Assembly: GCA_945876665.1 (NCBI GenBank)
Contig: CAMCPC010000045.1
Coordinates: 1 to 8,235, forward strand
Origin: an uncultured Oscillospiraceae bacterium
GTDB lineage: Bacteria; Bacillota; Clostridia; UBA1381
DNA length: 8,235 nucleotides
Direction of reading: 5' to 3'
Program-made: the position numbers and the translations under genes
In this document: positions 7,264-8,235 of the stretch, piece by piece
Layout: the number at the start of each line of letters is the position of its first letter
How positions within the stretch are numbered: the first letter of the stretch is position 1
The notes under the pieces: model-generated
Databases searched by the model: none
What the model saw: the letters and a program-made list of their open reading frames with translations, nothing else
Told to the model about the DNA's origin: nothing

Positions 7264-7287
7264 AATCTTCTCCTAAACTCTAATATT

Positions 7288-7656
7288 TTATGATAACAAG
7301 GCCTTTGCCCAGTATTGCCCAAGCCATACACCTGCGACACACAGCACAAGGCTTAGTATACCGTAAATACTGCCTGCAAAAGCTTTGCCGTTTTCAAAAA
7401 GTGTGAGCGTTTCAAGCGAAAAGGTTGAAAAGGTGGTAAAACCGCCGCAAAAGCCTGTTTTTAAAAGCAACGTGATATTTGTATGTATGCTTTTTTCTGC
7501 GGCAACACCTGTGACAAACCCGATTATAACCGCGCCGATAAGGTTAATTGCAAGGGTTATAACGGGGAAGTCTATTCTTATATTTATAAGCCCTAAAAGG
7601 TAGCGGCATACCGCGCCCGCCGCGCCGCCCAATGCCACAAATAAAATCTTTTCCAT
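7288..7656 (-). CDS. crcB: Fluoride ion channel FluC/CrcB
   Basis: This 122-residue, four-helix membrane protein has the standard length for a single-domain FluC. The family forms dual-topology homodimers that export F- down its gradient and protect enolase and other enzymes from fluoride. Signature motifs are GGAAGAVCRYLLG (10-22), the pore Asn in NLIGA (N38), and GFCGGFTTFSTFS (68-80). The last holds the Phe-box residues and the break in helix 3 that binds the central Na+. Only one crcB copy is present here, consistent with a homodimer rather than paired subunits. The start codon lies 4 bp after the stop of the upstream flavin-protein gene, and its Shine-Dalgarno GGAG (7664-7667) is embedded in the last codons of that gene, so translational coupling is likely. 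No fluoride riboswitch precedes it. Confidence 0.95.
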   Translation of the reverse strand: MEKILFVALGGAAGAVCRYLLGLINIRIDFPVITLAINLIGAVIIGFVTGVAAEKSIHTNITLLLKTGFCGGFTTFSTFSLETLTLFENGKAFAGSIYGILSLVLCVAGVWLGQYWAKALLS

Positions 7657-7660
7657 ATAG

Positions 7661-8152
7661 TTACTCCATTTTCATACAGGCAAGTTCCTTCGCTTCCTTG
7701 CCTGTCATATGCTCAATATCAAGCTCAATCATACACATACGGCTGAAGTTGTCCTCGATTTCCTTTTTGCGTCCTTCGGCAAGCTGAGGTGAATACTTCT
7801 CAGCAAGAATTTCAATGGCTCTTAGCTTTTCTGCGTCATTATCAATAACGCATATTTTTCCGAAAGCAATTACGCTGCGAAAATATGTAGTATATTTTTC
7901 GGGAACAACCTTGTCCTGTGCAATTACGCAGAAAGACGCTTTGCTGTGTAAGTTTATTGCGTCAATCTTGTGTCCCGTGAGCGCACTGTGAAAATAGAGC
8001 TTTCCGTCGTTGTATACATAGCTTATCGGCACTGAATAGGGATAATCATTATCGCCCAGCAATGCAAGCGTACCGGATGTAGAACTGTTTAAAATCTCAA
8101 TACATTCTTCATCCGTTAAAAGCTGATTTTTCCTTCTCATTTCTCTGAACAT
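7661..8152 (-). CDS. Pyridoxamine 5'-phosphate oxidase-fold flavoprotein, NimA-like
   Basis: The 163-residue protein has a split beta-barrel flavin-binding fold. Its beginning MFREMRRKNQLLTDEECIEIL closely follows the pattern of the NimA / 5-nitroimidazole resistance branch of the PNPOx-like superfamily. Further hallmarks are GTLALLGDNDYPYSVPISYVYNDGKLYFHSA in two consecutive strands (27-57), GHKIDAI (60-66), KASFCVI (71-77) and FRSVIAFGKI (91-100). Nim proteins are cytoplasmic and proposed to reduce nitro groups to amines; many chromosomal homologues have no proven role in resistance, so the true substrate is unknown. GGAGG (8162-8166) lies 9 bp before the ATG at 8152. It is the first gene of the operon, directly behind a strong promoter and a candidate operator, so its inducer may set expression of the fluoride channel and GH2 gene too. 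The fold assignment is firm; the nitroreductase role is inference. Confidence 0.88.
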   Translation of the reverse strand: MFREMRRKNQLLTDEECIEILNSSTSGTLALLGDNDYPYSVPISYVYNDGKLYFHSALTGHKIDAINLHSKASFCVIAQDKVVPEKYTTYFRSVIAFGKICVIDNDAEKLRAIEILAEKYSPQLAEGRKKEIEDNFSRMCMIELDIEHMTGKEAKELACMKME

Positions 8153-8184
8153 GTCAAATTTCCTCCTCGCATTCCATTGTAATA

Positions 8185-8213
8185 ATTATACAATCAAATC
8201 AAAATATTATCAA
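8185..8213 (-). promoter_or_regulatory. Sigma-A-type promoter of the flavoprotein-crcB-GH2 operon
   Basis: On the - strand, TTGATA (8208-8213) and TATAAT (8185-8190) are separated by exactly 17 bp. This is a perfect -10 box and a 5/6 -35 box at optimal spacing. Transcription should start near 8177-8179, leaving a leader of only about 25-30 nt that holds the GGAGG ribosome binding site and no room for a riboswitch. No comparable promoter was seen in the short gaps before crcB or the GH2 gene. Confidence 0.85.
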
Positions 8214-8224
8214 TACCGTATTGA
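8210..8224. promoter_or_regulatory. Candidate operator: perfect 7-1-7 inverted repeat
   Basis: TCAATAC (8210-8216) and GTATTGA (8218-8224) are exact reverse complements around one C. The left half covers four bases of the - strand -35 box (8208-8213), and the right half covers the first four bases of a + strand TTGACA. A dimeric repressor bound here would block both promoters, but the regulator is not in the window. Confidence 0.6.
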
Positions 8225-8226
8225 CA
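8221..8226 (+). promoter_or_regulatory. Candidate divergent -35 box (promoter cut by window edge)
   Basis: TTGACA is an exact sigma-A -35 consensus on the + strand, followed by an A/T-rich run to the end of the window. Its -10 box would fall outside, so the promoter is unproven. If real, it drives a gene divergent from the flavoprotein operon, the usual place for a cognate regulator. Confidence 0.4.
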
Positions 8227-8235
8227 AAAAAATAT

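Overview
The window looks like chromosome from a low- to mid-GC Firmicute of the class Clostridia, most likely a gut-type Oscillospiraceae/Ruminococcaceae-like lineage. The grounds are strong GGAGG-type ribosome binding sites, GTG starts, tight gene packing and the protein families present. The genus is an inference; no marker here fixes it.

Positions 1-4530 run on the + strand. A left-truncated tryptophanyl-tRNA synthetase (1-287) is followed at 11-36 bp gaps by a TagO/WecA-type polyprenyl-phosphate GlcNAc-1-phosphate transferase (299-1423), a non-hydrolysing UDP-GlcNAc 2-epimerase (1442-2596) and an MgtE Mg2+ transporter (2633-3991). TagO and the epimerase make, respectively, lipid-linked GlcNAc and the ManNAc donor that start wall teichoic acid or a related surface glycan; MgtE supplies Mg2+. 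A perfect 24-bp palindrome with a T-run closes this unit, and a GNAT acetyltransferase (4032-4496) begins immediately after it.

Positions 4531-8235 run on the - strand. A well-formed promoter (8185-8213) drives a compact three-gene unit: a NimA-like flavin/PNPOx-fold protein (8152-7661), a FluC/CrcB fluoride channel (7656-7288) and a large cytoplasmic glycoside hydrolase family 2 enzyme of beta-galactosidase type (7263-4534). The two transcription units converge on a near-perfect hairpin (4501-4530) that probably terminates both.

Two signals are not explained by the genes. First, the 11-mer TTTAGTGTCCC, which forms both arms of the convergent hairpin, recurs exactly three more times in the 3' third of the GH2 gene. 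The copies lie in both orientations and encode different peptides (GTLK, FSVP, RDTK), and I saw no copy elsewhere in the window. This looks like a DNA- or RNA-level repeat family rather than protein repetition. Second, a perfect 7-1-7 inverted repeat (8210-8224) sits between the -35 box of the - strand promoter and an exact TTGACA on the + strand. It looks like an operator shared with a divergent gene just outside the window. I found no convincing undescribed multi-gene system: the genes belong to known families, and the repeat family and the operator are the parts worth following.
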